Below are positions 1 to 7,721 of a stretch of DNA of 45,137 bases, one piece after another. Source of the DNA: HGM04593 sp045646845 (lineage in GTDB: Bacteria; Bacteroidota; Bacteroidia; Bacteroidales; Bacteroidaceae); assembly GCA_045646845.1 (NCBI GenBank), contig JAZRLO010000039.1, forward strand, positions 1 to 45,137, given 5' to 3'. Each line of letters starts with the position of its first letter. The first letter of the stretch is position 1. The translations under genes were made by a program, and so were the position numbers. The notes below the pieces were generated by a model. That model ran no database searches. It was given only the letters and a program-made list of their open reading frames with translations, and was not told the origin of the DNA.

Positions 1-133
1 TTCCTTACTTTACACTTTATCAATAACAAAAAAATGTCATTGACGTTGTACTGCTTGTCTGTATGGAATGTTTTCAAGGATCATCTCGCTTAAACAAGAA
101 CCGCACCGTGGTGTTCGTTCCCGAAAGCGAGTG

Positions 134-141
134 CAAAGGTA
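134..141 (-). promoter_or_regulatory. Bacteroidetes -7 box facing the left edge
   Basis: Read on the minus strand the sequence is TACCTTTG, a match to TAnnTTTG, followed by C as in many Bacteroidales promoters. It would start a transcript near position 127 that leaves the window on the left. No gene start is visible in the remaining 126 bases, so the gene lies outside or has a leader longer than 120 nt. Motif seen; the assignment is inferred. Confidence 0.5.
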
Positions 142-390
142 AGGCGATTTTTTGAATTACAAAACTTTTAGAGAAGAAAAATTGAATTATTTTTTAAACA
201 TTTTTAAACCTCATTAATTTTCAACGATTTACAAAATGTTAAAAAAACAGACTCTTTTTTGAGTAAGACAAGAGAATCAAACCACGAATCAAAAAAACTA
301 CAATTCATCTCAAAAAAAACGATTATACCAGAAAATCGCGACCATATATTAAAACATCTTAATAAATAAGGTAGAGAAGTTTTTTTTGAG
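142..390. other. AT-rich divergent intergenic region, no gene seen
   Basis: This stretch separates a leftward promoter from the rightward outer-membrane protein gene. It is very A/T-rich with many homopolymer runs. A minus-strand reading frame of 78 codons here has low-complexity content and no family resemblance, so I do not call it. I see no hairpin with a T-tract and no recognisable RNA. Confidence 0.5.
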
Positions 391-398
391 TAATTTTG
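391..398 (+). promoter_or_regulatory. -7 box of the DUF5686 outer-membrane protein gene
   Basis: TAATTTTG matches TAnnTTTG. It lies 48 nt before the chosen ATG at 447, giving an expected leader of about 40 nt. No good -33 TTTG is visible at the usual distance. Confidence 0.5.
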
Positions 399-446
399 CC
401 GAACTTTTGCAAAAAGAGCAATATTGCGTATCAGAAACAAAAAAAG

Positions 447-3029
447 ATGAAAGAAAGAAGTATCTACATATTTCTGTTCATTGCATTTACACTACTGCCC
501 CTCCCCCTGCTTTCACAGGAGGAGAAGAGGATACGCATACACGGCAAAGTAACTGATGCCGCCACGAAAGAGCCTTTACCATATGCATCCATAAGAATAA
601 GGAACACCAGCAACGGCAGCAGCAGCGACAACCACGGAAGTTTCTCGTTCTACACTAACGCACTCCGTGACACTCTCATCATCTCCAGCGTGGGATATGA
701 AGACGAACGAATCCCTCTCTCGTCAAGAACCAGGATGCCGCTGAAGATTTTACTCAAACCTACAGATTATGACCTGGAAGAGGTTGTAGTAAAGCCAAAG
801 AAGGAGAAATACAGCAAAAAGGACAACCCTGCGGTAATTCTGGCGAGAGAAATTATAGAGAGACGCGATGATAATGCGCCCGAGAACAAGGCATTCTACA
901 GCCGCAACCGACACGAGAAGCTCAACATAGCACTGAACAATTTCAGCACCGACGAAGGAAGCCGCTTCGGAAAGCAATTCAATTTCCTGGAACAGTACAT
1001 AGACACATCACTCATTTCGGGCAAGCCGATACTTCACATATCGGCCAGAGAGATTATTGCAACCGACTACTACCAGAAAGAGCCGACAAGAAAACGCCAG
1101 CATGTAAAGGCAAGAAAGCGCAATGGTATAGACGACATGTTCTCCACCGGTGAGATTGAAGCCCTATACGAAGAGACATTCAAGGATGTCAACATATTCG
1201 AGGACAACATATCGCTGTTCGGGAGCAAATTTGTCAGCCCTCTTTCAAAACTTGGCCCCACATTCTACAAATACTACATAATGGACACCATAGACGTAGC
1301 CGGAGAAAAATGCATCGACCTGGCTTTTGTTCCGTTTAATGCCGAATCCTTCGGATTTACCGGACACGTCTTCGTGACCTGCGACTCGACATTCTTCATA
1401 AAATCGGTACAGATGAACGTTCCGCACGACATAAACATGAACTTCATCGAGTACATGAACATAAGCCAGGACTTCAGCCGCCTGCCCGACAACACGAGAT
1501 TGCTCGACAAAGAGACGCTCGTGGCCGAATTCAAGATACTGGATGCAGTAAACGGTTTCTACGCGCAACGCGAGGTGGCATACCGCGACTATACATTCGA
1601 GAGCAACGATTTTGCCCAAAGCATCATCAATAGCCCATCGGCCGTGGTAGAAGATGACAATTCGACGAAGAAAAGCGACGAATACTGGAGCGCGAACCGC
1701 CTGACCGAAGTCACAGAAAAGGAGAGTTCCGTAAGCAGAATGATGAAGGAACTGCGCGCGAACCCCGTATATTACTGGGTCGAAAAGGGCGTATCGTTCC
1801 TCTTCACAGGATGGATTCCGCTGAAGAAACATGAGCCTCCCGTATTCTATGGTCCTGTCAACACCACGATAAGCCACAACGAGCTCGAAGGATGGAGGCT
1901 TCGTACGGGAGCCATGACGTCGGCATACCTGAACCCCCATCTGTTCGCCAACTTCTTCGTTGCATACGGGTTCAGGGACCAAGAACTAAAATACAAAGGC
2001 GAGATAGAATACTCATTCAAGAAGAAGAAGGAACACCCCAACGAGTTCCCGATACACTCCCTTCGTCTGAAGTACGAGAACGACATTTACCAGTACGGAC
2101 AGAATTATCTTTATACAAACAAGGACAACATATTCCTGAGCCTAAAACGCAAGAGCGACAACAAAATCGGTTATTTCAAGAATGCAGAACTCACATATAC
2201 GCGCGAGTTCTACAACAACTTCTCGTACAGAATAACCCTACGCAACAGAATTGACGTAGCGACACACTTGGTGCCGTTCGAGCAGACAAGGACCATAGAC
2301 GGCGTAACCGAAACCACACAAGTAAAGGATCTCACTCAGTCAGAGATAGAGATAAAACTGCGCTATGCGCCCAATGAGAAGTACATACAGAGCAAGTGGA
2401 ACCGCCATTCGATACTGCCCGAACACCCGGTATTCACACTCTCCCACCGGATTGGCATCAAAGGCATACTTGGCAGCGATTTCAACTACCACCACACAGA
2501 GGCAAGTTTCCAGAAACGGTTCTGGTTCTCGGCTTTCGGTTACACCGACTGCATCATAAAGGCAGGAAAAGTATGGAACAAGGTACCGTTTCCGCTCCTC
2601 ATAATGCCGAACGCGAACCTTTCGTACACCATACAGAACGAATCATACGCTCTGATGAACGCCATGGAGTTCTTCAACGACGAATACGCATCGTGGGACC
2701 TCACATACTACATGAACGGCCTCATATTCAACCGTCTGCCGCTCATACGCAAGCTCAACTGGAGGGAAGTCATTTCGTTCAGAGGCATGTTCGGTCACTT
2801 GAGCGACAAGAACCGCCCCGACCCTCTAAACACAGGCGAACTATACAAGTTCCCGTACGAGAACGATGAATACCACTACCTCGGGAGAATGCCTTACATG
2901 GAACTGGGAATAGGAATCGAGAATATCTTCAAGGTGCTCAGGATAGATTATATAAGGAGACTTACATACACCGACCTCCCGGGCATTGACAAATGGGGAA
3001 TCAGAATAAAGTTCCACATACAGTTCTGA
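447..3029 (+). CDS. CarboxypepD_reg-like / DUF5686 outer-membrane protein
   Basis: An 860-residue exported protein. Residues 1-24 form a signal peptide ending LLSQ. Residues about 28-112 are a carboxypeptidase-regulatory-like beta-sandwich (GKVTDAATKEPLPYASIRI, then SVGYEDERIPL), the plug-like domain common in Bacteroidetes surface proteins. The remaining roughly 750 residues match the DUF5686 type: aromatic, alternating strands ending in a terminal Phe, as expected for an outer-membrane beta-barrel. The frame is open back to 396, but ATG 447 gives the clean signal peptide and fits the -7 box at 391. The gene is monocistronic and converges on the C11 peptidase gene with only 26 bp between stops. 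Molecular function is unknown; these proteins are seen as outer-membrane barrels but the substrate is not established. Family call is confident, role is not. Confidence 0.88.
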   Translation: MKERSIYIFLFIAFTLLPLPLLSQEEKRIRIHGKVTDAATKEPLPYASIRIRNTSNGSSSDNHGSFSFYTNALRDTLIISSVGYEDERIPLSSRTRMPLKILLKPTDYDLEEVVVKPKKEKYSKKDNPAVILAREIIERRDDNAPENKAFYSRNRHEKLNIALNNFSTDEGSRFGKQFNFLEQYIDTSLISGKPILHISAREIIATDYYQKEPTRKRQHVKARKRNGIDDMFSTGEIEALYEETFKDVNIFEDNISLFGSKFVSPLSKLGPTFYKYYIMDTIDVAGEKCIDLAFVPFNAESFGFTGHVFVTCDSTFFIKSVQMNVPHDINMNFIEYMNISQDFSRLPDNTRLLDKETLVAEFKILDAVNGFYAQREVAYRDYTFESNDFAQSIINSPSAVVEDDNSTKKSDEYWSANRLTEVTEKESSVSRMMKELRANPVYYWVEKGVSFLFTGWIPLKKHEPPVFYGPVNTTISHNELEGWRLRTGAMTSAYLNPHLFANFFVAYGFRDQELKYKGEIEYSFKKKKEHPNEFPIHSLRLKYENDIYQYGQNYLYTNKDNIFLSLKRKSDNKIGYFKNAELTYTREFYNNFSYRITLRNRIDVATHLVPFEQTRTIDGVTETTQVKDLTQSEIEIKLRYAPNEKYIQSKWNRHSILPEHPVFTLSHRIGIKGILGSDFNYHHTEASFQKRFWFSAFGYTDCIIKAGKVWNKVPFPLLIMPNANLSYTIQNESYALMNAMEFFNDEYASWDLTYYMNGLIFNRLPLIRKLNWREVISFRGMFGHLSDKNRPDPLNTGELYKFPYENDEYHYLGRMPYMELGIGIENIFKVLRIDYIRRLTYTDLPGIDKWGIRIKFHIQF

Positions 3030-3055
3030 CAAAGAAAAAAACAACTGGCAAGAAA

Positions 3056-4285
3056 TTACCACCCGGCACTGCTCCACCCTGCAGCATCGTACCATTCTGT
3101 TGTTCTGAAAGACTCGTTAAAATCCTGCAACAGGAAGCTGTTCTGAGGCATATACATCGACATCCCGCACCCCTCAAAGATATTGTACCCCAAAGTTCTT
3201 CCACATACTGCGGAATACCACCTGGGCGATGAAGCCGAAAACACTACAACAGAATCCAAAGCCTTGCGCCATTGAGCATACTCATCGGCCGTAAGATATT
3301 TGAGCATTACGGAATTCATGTCAAAATATGAGGGATACGGCTTGGAAGCACTGTATTTTCCACCAGGCAAATAAGCGAAGACATCGTCATACTCCCTATT
3401 CTTGCCCGAGTTGAAATATTTCTCCACATAGTAGGCCGTAGCATCGGCCAGTTGCACCGATGCAGCAGGACGTACAGCGGAGAGCACAGCCCCGGCAAAT
3501 TCAGTTTCATACCCCTTCAAATAGAGATCTATTATATCCATGGGGCCGTCCGACAAAAAAAACGCCTGCAAAACCGTAGCATATCCGGCACCGTGGCCAG
3601 GAATCTCGGCAGGAGACGCAACAATCCATTCCACCGCATCACGCAAAGCATACACGACTTCCACGCACTGCATGAAGCACGCGTCGAACATCAACCTGTC
3701 AACCTTCACCGGCAAACGTTCAAGCAATGCAGCAAGTTCCTCCATCTCAATAGCTTTCGTTGCATTATTGCTGTATGAATTTTTGCCATTGTCAATCCCG
3801 ACAGAACGTTGCGGTGCAGCGCTCTCCGGCCCTCTGAGCCAACCATCACCATGCGACCACAGGACGAGATCAAGTTTTCTGGTAGGATAATTTTCAAGAA
3901 TATAATCCAGTAACGAACCGAGCGCAGCCGTATCGCTCGAACATACATCCTTCGAAAATGGATGAAAGGTAAGATTTCCGGCAGAGCCATCGGTACACCT
4001 GAAATATTGGTGCATTATAGGAAAAGAGTTGTCGTCAACATATACAAAAAGACGACAGTCGCGCGGAACATCGACAGAAGCCTCGACAATTTCTGCAATA
4101 TCATAGGCCGCATAATTGTGCAGACTATTCTCAGCAACCATATATATAAGGAGAGTCCGGTATGCAGTATCCCCCTTTTCAACTACATCGGGCTTTACAA
4201 CCCTGCCCGACAGCCCGTCGCTGCACGAAAACGACAGACAAAGAAACAGGAAAGACAAGAACGGTATCCACAGTCTTTCCGTCAT
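3056..4285 (-). CDS. C11 (clostripain-type) cysteine peptidase lipoprotein
   Basis: A 409-residue protein with a lipoprotein signal: hydrophobic residues 5-20, then LSFSC with lipidated Cys21. Clostripain/C11 hallmarks are clear: the catalytic His in WSHGDGW (His145) and the catalytic Cys in DACFMQCVEV (Cys203), followed by EIPGHGAGY. C11 enzymes are caspase-like (clan CD) and usually cleave after Arg or Lys, often after self-processing. Activity here is inferred from conservation of the dyad. It is probably anchored at the outer membrane. The chosen ATG lies two bases after the stop of the upstream small gene (TGA-AT-ATG), so translation is probably coupled; an upstream TTG at 4291 is less likely. 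No terminator is visible before the convergent DUF5686 gene. Confidence 0.87.
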   Translation of the reverse strand: MTERLWIPFLSFLFLCLSFSCSDGLSGRVVKPDVVEKGDTAYRTLLIYMVAENSLHNYAAYDIAEIVEASVDVPRDCRLFVYVDDNSFPIMHQYFRCTDGSAGNLTFHPFSKDVCSSDTAALGSLLDYILENYPTRKLDLVLWSHGDGWLRGPESAAPQRSVGIDNGKNSYSNNATKAIEMEELAALLERLPVKVDRLMFDACFMQCVEVVYALRDAVEWIVASPAEIPGHGAGYATVLQAFFLSDGPMDIIDLYLKGYETEFAGAVLSAVRPAASVQLADATAYYVEKYFNSGKNREYDDVFAYLPGGKYSASKPYPSYFDMNSVMLKYLTADEYAQWRKALDSVVVFSASSPRWYSAVCGRTLGYNIFEGCGMSMYMPQNSFLLQDFNESFRTTEWYDAAGWSSAGW

Positions 4286-4287
4286 AT

Positions 4288-4677
4288 TCAAGGCTTAGTG
4301 AATTTAAACTTGTCACCAAGGTAGCGCACCGTCTTGCCGTTCTTTTTGACAAGACGCTGCTTAATCTTATCCACACGTTTTTCAAGAGTCTGTTTCTTTT
4401 TTGAGAACAGAACCACCGATGTACGTCCGGGCATATCCTCCTTGAAACTCATATAGTCCTTCAACTCATAAGAGTAGAACTGGCGGTTAGGAAGAAAATC
4501 GGTGCCCTCCTCCAGCGCAACACCGTCCAGCTGCTGTATTTCGCTAAAATACACAACAGTATCATTAAAGCACAGCGATGCGCCCCAAATATAAACAGGC
4601 TCATCCTTCTCATTCTGCGCCATAATAGAAAGGGCCGGAAACAATGCAAAAAACAGAACCAAAGATATTTTTTTCAT
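4288..4677 (-). CDS. small secreted protein coupled to the C11 peptidase
   Basis: A 129-residue protein starting MKKISLVLFF with a signal peptide ending near ALSIMAQ (residue about 20). The mature part has two aromatic-rich segments (PVYIWGASLCFNDTVVYFSE, then FYSYELKDY) and a very basic tail. I do not recognise a family. The frame is open upstream, but this ATG gives the signal peptide. The stop is two bases before the ATG of the C11 peptidase, so the two are one operon with a shared promoter at 4745-4752. An accessory, substrate or inhibitor of the peptidase is possible, but nothing in the sequence decides this. Confidence 0.75.
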   Translation of the reverse strand: MKKISLVLFFALFPALSIMAQNEKDEPVYIWGASLCFNDTVVYFSEIQQLDGVALEEGTDFLPNRQFYSYELKDYMSFKEDMPGRTSVVLFSKKKQTLEKRVDKIKQRLVKKNGKTVRYLGDKFKFTKP

Positions 4678-4744
4678 AATATACAAAATCAAGCGGACCA
4701 TCTTTGAATGAATGCACCAAAGAGGGCAAAAAACCATTATTCTG

Positions 4745-4752
4745 CAAATTTA
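4745..4752 (-). promoter_or_regulatory. -7 box of the small protein / C11 peptidase operon
   Basis: On the minus strand TAAATTTG followed by C matches TAnnTTTG. Transcription would start near 4738, about 60 nt before ATG 4677. Confidence 0.55.
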
Positions 4753-4871
4753 TAAAAATATAGCCACCCGGGAAACAATATCATATTTTTTAACAAAGCA
4801 CAAACACAACAAAAAAGCAAAACATTCGGCCACGACAGTAGAAGCCCGAACCCAAGCATCATACAAAAGAA

Positions 4872-4895
4872 CGGGCCGCACTATAGTGCAGCCCG
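4872..4895 (-). terminator. rpoD terminator hairpin
   Basis: An inverted repeat with a 4-6 bp palindromic core (GCACTATAGTGC) and outer CGGGC/GCCCG arms, with one mismatch. It lies 21 nt after the rpoD stop. Minus-strand sequence after it is T-rich (TTCTTTTG). Confidence 0.65.
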
Positions 4896-4915
4896 CATAT
4901 ATAAAAAAGATAAAA

Positions 4916-5776
4916 TTATCCCAAATAGGGTTTCAGCAACTTACTGCGCTGACTCTGTTTCAGACGTCTGATAGCCTTTTCCTTAATCTGACGTACACGT
5001 TCACGGGTAAGACCGAAACGGTCACCAATCTCTTCAAGGGTCATCTCCTGCATACCTATTCCGAAGAACATCTGAATAATCTCCTTCTCCCTGTCGGTAA
5101 GAGTAGAGAGCGCACGGTCAATCTCACGCGAAAGAGACTCGTGGACAAGCAGATTGTCCGCCATAGGCGAATCATCATTAACCAACACATCAAGCAGACT
5201 ATTGTCCTCACCATCAACAAAAGGAGCATCAACAGATATGTGTCTTCCCGAAACCTTAAGCGAATCGACCACCTTGTCAACCGGCAAGTCAAGCTGATCC
5301 GCAAGTTCCTCCGCCGACGGACGACGCTCATTTTCCTGTTCGAATTTTGAGAATGCCTTGCTTATCTTGTTGAGTGAACCGACCTGGTTCAACGGAAGTC
5401 GTACAATTCTCGCCTGCTCTGCAAGAGCCTGAAGAATTGACTGTCTGATCCACCAAACGGCATAACTGATGAACTTGAAGCCACGTGTTTCATCAAATTT
5501 TTCTGCAGCCTTTATCAAACCCAAATTACCCTCGTTGATGAGGTCAGGCAAACTCAAGCCCTGATTCTGATACTGTTTTGCTACAGAAACCACGAAGCGA
5601 AGATTTGCTCTTGTCAACTTTTCAAGTGCACGGCGGTCTCCCTTTCTGATTCTTTGTGCCAACTCCACCTCTTCTTCAACGGTGATGAGTTCCTCTCGAC
5701 CAATTTCCTGCAAATACTTGTCCAGTGACGCGCTTTCGCGGTTTGTAATACTTTTTGTAATTTTTAATTGTCTCAT
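4916..5776 (-). CDS. rpoD: RNA polymerase primary sigma factor
   Basis: A 286-residue group 1 sigma factor of the Bacteroidetes type. Region 1.2 lies at residues about 17-50, region 2 at about 55-125 (RANLRFVVSVAKQYQ, AVWWIRQSI, core and -7 element binding), region 3 at about 130-200, and region 4 at about 220-280 with the helix-turn-helix LEEIGDRFGLTRERVRQI. Region 1.1 is absent, as is usual for this phylum, where this factor reads TAnnTTTG promoters rather than the E. coli -10. It stands alone with its own promoter and terminator. The -7 boxes found across this window are its expected targets. Confidence 0.97.
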   Translation of the reverse strand: MRQLKITKSITNRESASLDKYLQEIGREELITVEEEVELAQRIRKGDRRALEKLTRANLRFVVSVAKQYQNQGLSLPDLINEGNLGLIKAAEKFDETRGFKFISYAVWWIRQSILQALAEQARIVRLPLNQVGSLNKISKAFSKFEQENERRPSAEELADQLDLPVDKVVDSLKVSGRHISVDAPFVDGEDNSLLDVLVNDDSPMADNLLVHESLSREIDRALSTLTDREKEIIQMFFGIGMQEMTLEEIGDRFGLTRERVRQIKEKAIRRLKQSQRSKLLKPYLG

Positions 5777-5802
5777 TTTCCTTCTGCTACAATTTCAATT
5801 TG

Positions 5803-5810
5803 CAAAATTA
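5803..5810 (-). promoter_or_regulatory. -7 box of rpoD
   Basis: On the minus strand TAATTTTG followed by C, 27 nt before the rpoD ATG. The leader would be about 20 nt. Confidence 0.6.
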
Positions 5811-6221
5811 TAATTATTTGAATAGAAAAACAACTCCATCGAGTTAAAAGTTATGAATAAAAATTCAAAAGCCGGTCCCAACATGCCAATTTGCTCAAAC
5901 CGTATGCCATCGGAGTTACCATATTGCGAAAATCCACCACAAATAACACGGGAAAGCAGGAAGTACCGTGCTCCGCAATATTTACAACAGATACAAGACG
6001 AACAAAAAAAAGCATAAAAACGCCTTGCGACCCGGCAGACGGGATTGGCAAACAACACATTAAGGACCGGCAAAAGCAGATAAATCCGCTACACTTATAT
6101 AGAGCAAACGAGCAGCGAAATATCACAGTTTCAAATGTTAAAATATATTAACATCATATTTCGCTGAGAATAAGTGAATGCCATAAAGGATTCTTCACTT
6201 CATATTTTAGGAAAAAACTAC
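5811..6221. other. 410-bp intergenic region with no convincing gene
   Basis: Between the divergent rpoD and rnpB promoters. Reading frames of 86-92 codons exist on both strands but show no start context, composition or motif of a real protein. The only structure I see is an AT-rich inverted repeat at 6135-6154 (ATGTTAA, six bases, TTAACAT), about 70 bp upstream of the rnpB -7 box. Confidence 0.5.
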
Positions 6222-6229
6222 TATCTTTG
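6222..6229 (+). promoter_or_regulatory. -7 box of the RNase P RNA gene
   Basis: TATCTTTG followed by C is a full match to TAnnTTTG. Transcription would start around 6236, about 30 nt upstream of the P1 helix, so a short 5' leader is probably trimmed. Confidence 0.65.
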
Positions 6230-6261
6230 CACTGCATTTACCAATGAAGATACATGCAAAG

Positions 6262-6612
6262 AATATACAGCCAAACGGTCTGTCGCCGTTGCCTCACGGC
6301 AAAGGAGGAAAGTCCGGGCAGTTCAGAGCACTCCACTTCCTAACAGAAAGCTGCTTGCGAAGGCAGAGTAATGCAGAAGAAAATAACCGCCCTCAGGGGG
6401 TAAGGGTGAGAAGGTGAGGTAAGAGCTCACCAGCTGTGCAGCGATGTACAGGCTGTGCATCTTGGAGACTGCAAGTTCATGTAAACCGGCGTTTGAGGGC
6501 TGCTCGTCCGAGCCGGAGGGTAGAACGCTTTAGCATTGTGGCGACACATTGCATAGATGAATGACAGACACCCCGCAAGGGGTACAGAACCCGGCTTATA
6601 GATTGGCTGTTA
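6262..6612 (+). ncRNA. rnpB: RNase P RNA (type A-like)
   Basis: The catalytic RNA subunit of RNase P, which trims the 5' ends of pre-tRNAs. Helix P1 is closed by ACAGCCAA (6267-6274) pairing with TTGGCTGT (6603-6610). Conserved core segments are present in order: GAGGAAAGTCCGGGC near 6304, AAGGGTGAGAAGGTGAGG then TAAGAGCTCACC near 6402-6433, GTAAACCGGC near 6482, and the 3' core ACAGAACCCGGCTTATAG near 6585. The ends are set from P1 and may be off by a few bases. It has its own promoter and a following hairpin. Confidence 0.95.
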
Positions 6613-6614
6613 CT

Positions 6615-6641
6615 TTAAGGGCTACTGACCGTAGCCCTTAA
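6615..6641 (+). terminator. rnpB terminator hairpin
   Basis: Perfect 11-bp stem (TTAAGGGCTAC with GTAGCCCTTAA) and a 5-nt loop, starting right after helix P1. The following sequence is AT-rich (TTCTTATAATACTTTT) without an unbroken T-run. Confidence 0.65.
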
Positions 6642-6781
6642 TTCTTATAATACTTTTACACAGGCAACCATTTTACCAGGTTGCAGAGCAATGAATATCA
6701 GGACAACCTCGCCGGAAAGCCCAGGTTTGCACCCATTTCTGTTTTTTTTGAATTATTCTTTAAAAACCTGTAATGTTTTCT

Positions 6782-6789
6782 TATTTTCG
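6782..6789 (+). promoter_or_regulatory. -7-like box of the secreted protein gene at 6828
   Basis: TATTTTCG differs from TAnnTTTG by one base (TTCG also occurs at other promoters in this window). It lies 46 nt before ATG 6828. An alternative TAATGTTT at 6771 is weaker. Confidence 0.4.
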
Positions 6790-6827
6790 ACGTCATATCA
6801 TTAGAAAACATATTCAAACAAACCATT

Positions 6828-7520
6828 ATGAAAAGATTTATTTTCCGGATTGCATTATTCACTATTTCTGTTTTAGGTTTCTCCTCCGTAGCCGGTGCTC
6901 AAAGCAGACTTGTCCCTACAGGCAGGATTGCAACTCCCTATCCCGAGGACGCTTTGAACGATTATGCTGTAAAGAAAGACAGTCTGCTGTTGCCGGATTA
7001 TGGTAAAACAAGTTTTGCATTCACCGTAAATCCATCTTGGGGCGGCGAGTCCAGTTGTTGTTATTATGGCTCGACATCGGAATTTGTATTGAGGGTCGCC
7101 GAGGAGAGTATATGGTTCTACTACCTCGATGCTCACTCACAGTATAAGCAAGACACCACTCCCGATGTCAAGGTAAACGAGTACCGTTGCGTGATTTCCC
7201 CAAAAACGGCAAAGAGTTTGTACGATCTTTTCTATGCGGCGGTATTCTCATCATCGTACACGGCACGGGTAAATGGTCTGGACGGTGTGACTTACGAACT
7301 GCTGTTCGACATGGGACTTTTTACAGCTGAGTTCTGGTCGCCAAAGCAAGGTACAAACTGCCATAAACTTGAGGAGATTCTTGAAAAATTATGCGATGCC
7401 GTGAAGAACAACAACCCAGCTGCCGTAGATGCTTTAGAGCCTGACGCCATTGAATTAACGGCGGCTTTTAAGGAACTATTCCCAAAGGATATAGAAAACC
7501 ATTGGAAACCGTCATTATGA
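6828..7520 (+). CDS. secreted protein of unknown function
   Basis: A 230-residue protein with a signal peptide (MKRFIFRIALFTISVLGFSSVAGAQ, cleavage after about residue 25). The mature protein has a stretch on segments of about 40-120 rich in aromatic and beta-type residues, with a paired Cys-Cys (SCCYYGS), then a helical segment (SPKTAKSLYDLFYAAVFSS) and an acidic C-terminal third. I do not recognise a family. It has no lipobox, so it is probably periplasmic. It is a single gene between rnpB and a strong terminator at 7537, and its expression is likely independent of both neighbours. Confidence 0.75.
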   Translation: MKRFIFRIALFTISVLGFSSVAGAQSRLVPTGRIATPYPEDALNDYAVKKDSLLLPDYGKTSFAFTVNPSWGGESSCCYYGSTSEFVLRVAEESIWFYYLDAHSQYKQDTTPDVKVNEYRCVISPKTAKSLYDLFYAAVFSSSYTARVNGLDGVTYELLFDMGLFTAEFWSPKQGTNCHKLEEILEKLCDAVKNNNPAAVDALEPDAIELTAAFKELFPKDIENHWKPSL

Positions 7521-7536
7521 CCGACATATAATATCC

Positions 7537-7578
7537 GAGACCGGTTCTTGCTGATGCAAAGACCGGTCTCGTTTTTTT
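7537..7578 (+). terminator. intrinsic terminator after the secreted protein gene
   Basis: GAGACCGGT (7537-7545) pairs with ACCGGTCTC (7562-7570), loop 16 nt, followed by GTTTTTTTA. A textbook hairpin plus T-tract, 16 nt after the stop codon. Confidence 0.88.
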
Positions 7579-7721
7579 AGAAAGGATATAGCAGTTGAAC
7601 TTGAACTATATGCAGAACACATCGGTACATCCCGGCATTCGCAAGTTATTTAAGCCCAGCCATCATCATTCAGAATGAAACATCTTACGAAAGACTTTTT
7701 GAGGAGGAGCAACCCTCAATA

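Noticed and set aside
4712..5350. 212-codon plus-strand frame opposite rpoD
   Set aside because: It is the antisense shadow of a certain sigma factor gene, with no domain and no start context.
5891..6151. 86-codon plus-strand frame between rpoD and rnpB
   Set aside because: No promoter, no signal or domain, and basic low-information content; treated as chance.
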